A stretch of 64,000 bases of DNA, taken from positions 77,783,844-77,847,843 of the forward strand of contig OY744525.1 in the NCBI GenBank assembly GCA_963556195.1. The letters run 5' to 3'. Positions 60,763 to 64,000 of the stretch are shown here, in pieces. This stretch comes from Sepiola atlantica (lineage: Eukaryota > Mollusca > Cephalopoda > Sepiida > Sepiolidae). A program made the translations under genes and the position numbers. Each line of letters starts with the position of its first letter. Position 1 is the first letter of the stretch. A model generated the notes under the pieces. The model saw only the letters and a program-made list of their open reading frames with translations, did not search any database and was not told the origin of the DNA.

Positions 60763-63156
60763 ATGCTAAAGAAACTATTTGTGATGGTCTTCATCATAAA
60801 GGCTTGTCAGTGTATTGATCTTACATATGATGTGGAAGAAGGGAAAAGTCCAGATATTTATGTTGGTGATGTTGCTGCTGATTCACATGTGATGAAGGAT
60901 ATTCCCGAGTCTGATCATAATCTAATTGGATTCAGCCTTCTTCATAAAGGAGCTACTGTGAATTCTCCATTATTTAGAATATTAAAAAGAACTGGAAAAC
61001 TCTACACGGCACAAACACTTGATGCAGAATCTCTTTGTATTTATAAAAAAGAATGTTTTCAAATGGTGGATGTTGCAGTTAGAAAATCAACCACTGTTTT
61101 CAAGTTATTAGAAATCAAAGTAATAATACAAGACATCAATGATCATCAGCCAGAGTTTCCTGATAAACAAGTAAATGTGAAATTTGATGAAGATGTATTA
61201 ATTGGCACAAAAGTATCAATTCCAAATGCCATAGACAAAGATGTAGGAATTATTAATTCTCAAATTTCTTATGAACTAAAGAAGACCAAAAATGAACCGT
61301 TCATATTGTCTATGATGAAGAAAGTTGATGGAACATCTGATTTGAGTATAGAATCAAAAGGACTACTCAATAGAGAAAACAAAGATTCTTATTCAATTCA
61401 AGTAATTGCAAAAGATGGAGGATCTCCACCAAAACAAAGTGTATTAACTGTTCACATTTCAATCACAGATGTAAATGATATTACACCAATCTTTTCTCAA
61501 AAAGTTTACAATGTTTCTATTAATAGCAAACACGATGAAGCCAAACCTGTTGTCATATTATCTGCTAAAGATTTAGATTCTGGAGAAAATGGTAAAATAA
61601 AATATCACATCACTACAAAAACGAATGAAATTACAAGAAGGATATTTGATTTAAATGAAATTACTGGGGAATTATTTCTACATAAAAAAGATACACTACA
61701 AAAAGAAGTGATATATGAATTATATGTTGAAGCCAGAGATGGAGGTAATCCACCCCTGCGATCATTAGCAATGGTTTTTGTAAATGTTATGAACCAGCAA
61801 AATAAGGCTCCATCGATAGATGTGAACTTTTTCTCTACATCCAGAGAAAATACAGTTGATATTTCTGAGAACATAAAAGTTGGCAGTTTCATTGCTTATG
61901 TGAAAGTAAGTGATGAGGATGCTGGTCAAAATGGAGAGGTGAACTGTGAAATTAAACACGATAAATTTCAATTGCAAAACATGGGAACCAAGAAATACCA
62001 AGTGATAGTGAAAACTCTTTTAGACAGGGAAACTGAAGAGCACCACAGTATAATTATCAAATGTCAAGACAAAGGATCTCCTCCTCTTCAAAGCAAAAGG
62101 ACATTTTCTGTACATGTCATTGATGTTAATGATGTAGAACCAGTCTTTTCAAAACAATTATTTAAATTCTTCATTGATGAAAACCAGAGATCAAAAATTC
62201 CTATTGGTACCATAAATGCCACAGATCCAGACTTGGGACTTGGAGGTAAACTGTCTTTTTCTTTACTGACAACCAATAAACAATTTGTACCATTTCGAAT
62301 CACTGAAACTGGATTAATCTCTTCAATTATGTCTTTAGACCATGAGTTTCAAGATACTTATAATTTTGAAGTGTTTGTAAAAGACAAGGGAAGTCCATCA
62401 TTGAATAACACAGTGAATGTGATTGTTAAGGTAAGAGATGAAAATGATAATGCTCCATATTTCACATTTCCCAGTGTTAATCCTTATAATATGGATGTAA
62501 CATATTACCCCCATCATACAAAGAACATCAGCCAGATAAAGGCATCAGACAGTGACAGTCAAGAGAATGCATTTCTAAAATATGAAATAATCAGAGGCAA
62601 TAGCAAACAGATATTCAGCATCAACCAGTACACTGGTTTGTTATGTTCAACTCATGTCCTAAGCCAACAAGATGCTGGCTCATATGAGTTGGAGTTTCTA
62701 GTGAAGGACAGTGGTAGCCCAGTTCTATCAGCCAGAACTACTGTATATTTGACACTGACCGTAAGCAACAAGACATCAGAAATGTTAAATGCTGTTAACA
62801 TCAAAAAAGATAACAAGATCCACCTGACTTCAGCAATTATCATTGTGTCTGTAGCAGTGACAATAGCTGTGATCATTACAGCTTCAATCTCAGTGTGTAT
62901 CCTTCGCTGTTGCAATCCTCGAAGTGTTCCAGTAGCAGAAGGCGGATATGTGAGTAGTGGTCAGAGACATTTGATAAGTCCTCCTTACCCAGCAAATCCT
63001 TGGTCTAATGTTGCTCTTCCTACAAGTGATGCAGTTGGTATGAGAAGAAACAGTCAACCACCAACGCCCAGAATGCAAACCCATCCTTATGCAAGTGCTC
63101 AACAAATGCTGTCCTCTCAAGCACCAAAACCCCAATTGTTTCAAGACTCATCTGAT
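60763..63156 (+). CDS. PCDH-6 exon 1: protocadherin ectodomain, TM, proximal tail (gene continues past edge)
   Basis: 798 residues from MLKKLFVMVFII at 60763; the frame opens 9 nt earlier at a TTG, which is not taken as the start. Signal peptide about 1-18 (ends CQC); EC1 with C-IYKKE-C; membrane helix about 691-713; tail ends QDSSD before GTAAGT. The EC2-EC3 linker reads DVNDI where all other genes have DVNDN (codon ATT at 61480-61482), changing a calcium-site residue. The EC2 entry segment is the PCDH-4 type (KQVNVKFDEDVLIGTKVSIP), while EC1 and EC3-EC4 are PCDH-5-like. Exons 2 and 3 are not in the window; by analogy they lie downstream of 64000. Confidence 0.93.
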
Positions 63157-64000
63157 GTAAGTAAATTTCATGTTTTCCATATGAATTACTGTTTTTATTA
63201 TTTTATTATTCTTCAGAGAATTCATCTCTTATAATATGCAAGGTGTGTATATCTATATATTTTCTCTTTCACACTCCAAAGTTGTGAAGATATAAACTCC
63301 CAAGTATAAAAGTATATCTTCCAGTCTATAATAAAGACTAATGTGTATTTATTTGTATATAAATAAATATAAATCTGTCTCATCAAACAAAAGTTAGCGA
63401 GTAAAAACTGTGCCTTTTTCTAACTGAAAACAGTGCGAACACTGATGAAGAAGAATTTTGTGTTTTCCATTATTTTTGACAGAGAGTGTACACTAGTATC
63501 TATATACATATATTAGGTATGGCAGACCAGTCATTTTAATGTACGAAAATGGGTAAATGTAGTGAAATTCTCTTTGATATCATAAAATTTGGATGTAAGC
63601 AATTTTTCTCTTTATTAATATACAATTCTTTCACTTGTGTCATTTATAGTTTTTTTTCCCATGCTACTTCTAGTTAGTTAACTATTTTCAGTAACAGGCC
63701 ATATATTTTTTAACGTTGATGTTTTTCAACTTAATGCGCACGATGTCGTGGGTCTCTATGCATATAAAAACAGTCCTATCTTAAAGAAAAAGAACGACTC
63801 GTCAATATCATGGGGTTAATATATAGTTTTAAGTTGTCTTTAACAAAAAAATCCAAGTTGAAAACTAAAATGAATGAAATTTTTGCCTTATTTTCAAATT
63901 GGCTTTCTGTGATTTTACATGGTCCAAATCTGAGTTTTATTTATTCATTTACTATTAAAAGAAAATCTAGCTTGATCTCTACTGTGCTATGTATCATATT
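63157..64000. other. PCDH-6 intron 1 (incomplete)
   Basis: AT-rich. No exon 2 signature (ATGTAT.TTCAAGAC) is found before the window ends. Confidence 0.55.

Overview
The window looks like part of a tandem protocadherin cluster from a coleoid cephalopod, most likely an octopus. That assignment is an inference. It rests on the exon architecture, on the large tandem protocadherin expansions known in octopus, and on an AT-rich, intron-bearing, transposon-rich background. All recognised genes lie on the + strand. There are six protocadherin genes, called PCDH-1 to PCDH-6 here for convenience. Five are complete; PCDH-6 loses its last two exons at the right edge.

Every gene has the same plan. (i) A short non-coding leader exon lies just downstream of a conserved promoter-like element (GCAGCCAT...TAGGACT). 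(ii) After a leader intron comes one large exon of about 2.4 kb, encoding a signal peptide, six cadherin repeats, one transmembrane helix and the first part of the cytoplasmic tail. (iii) A 157-163 nt exon 2 enters in phase 0 and leaves in phase 1. (iv) Exon 3 ends in RPLPPVP plus one or two residues. Predicted proteins are 942-949 residues. Unlike vertebrate alpha and gamma clusters, no constant exon is shared: each gene carries its own cytoplasmic exons.

Layout: 1-1740 AT-rich flank; PCDH-1 ~1742-18649, whose 13-kb intron 2 is full of repeats including a 3.9-kb palindrome around a Penelope-like endonuclease ORF; PCDH-2 ~19421-24608; PCDH-3 ~25629-35451; PCDH-4 ~36288-48553, whose 8-kb intron 2 holds RTE-like, Tc1-like and Jockey/CR1-like relics; PCDH-5 ~49423-59019, with a mariner element in intron 1; PCDH-6 from ~59896 past the edge. 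Stop codons and the next promoter element are only 0.8-1.1 kb apart.

The most striking pattern is mosaic evolution. EC1-EC4, which carry trans recognition in vertebrate clustered protocadherins, differ between paralogs. The roughly 885 bp encoding EC5, EC6, the membrane helix and the proximal tail is almost identical in all six, pointing to gene conversion. Other points are shared upstream regulatory blocks, two short fossils of dead protocadherin exons, and a 10.5-kb tandem duplication with a breakpoint inside intron 2. Exon joins, domain limits and family names come from reading the sequence; no database search or transcript data was available.
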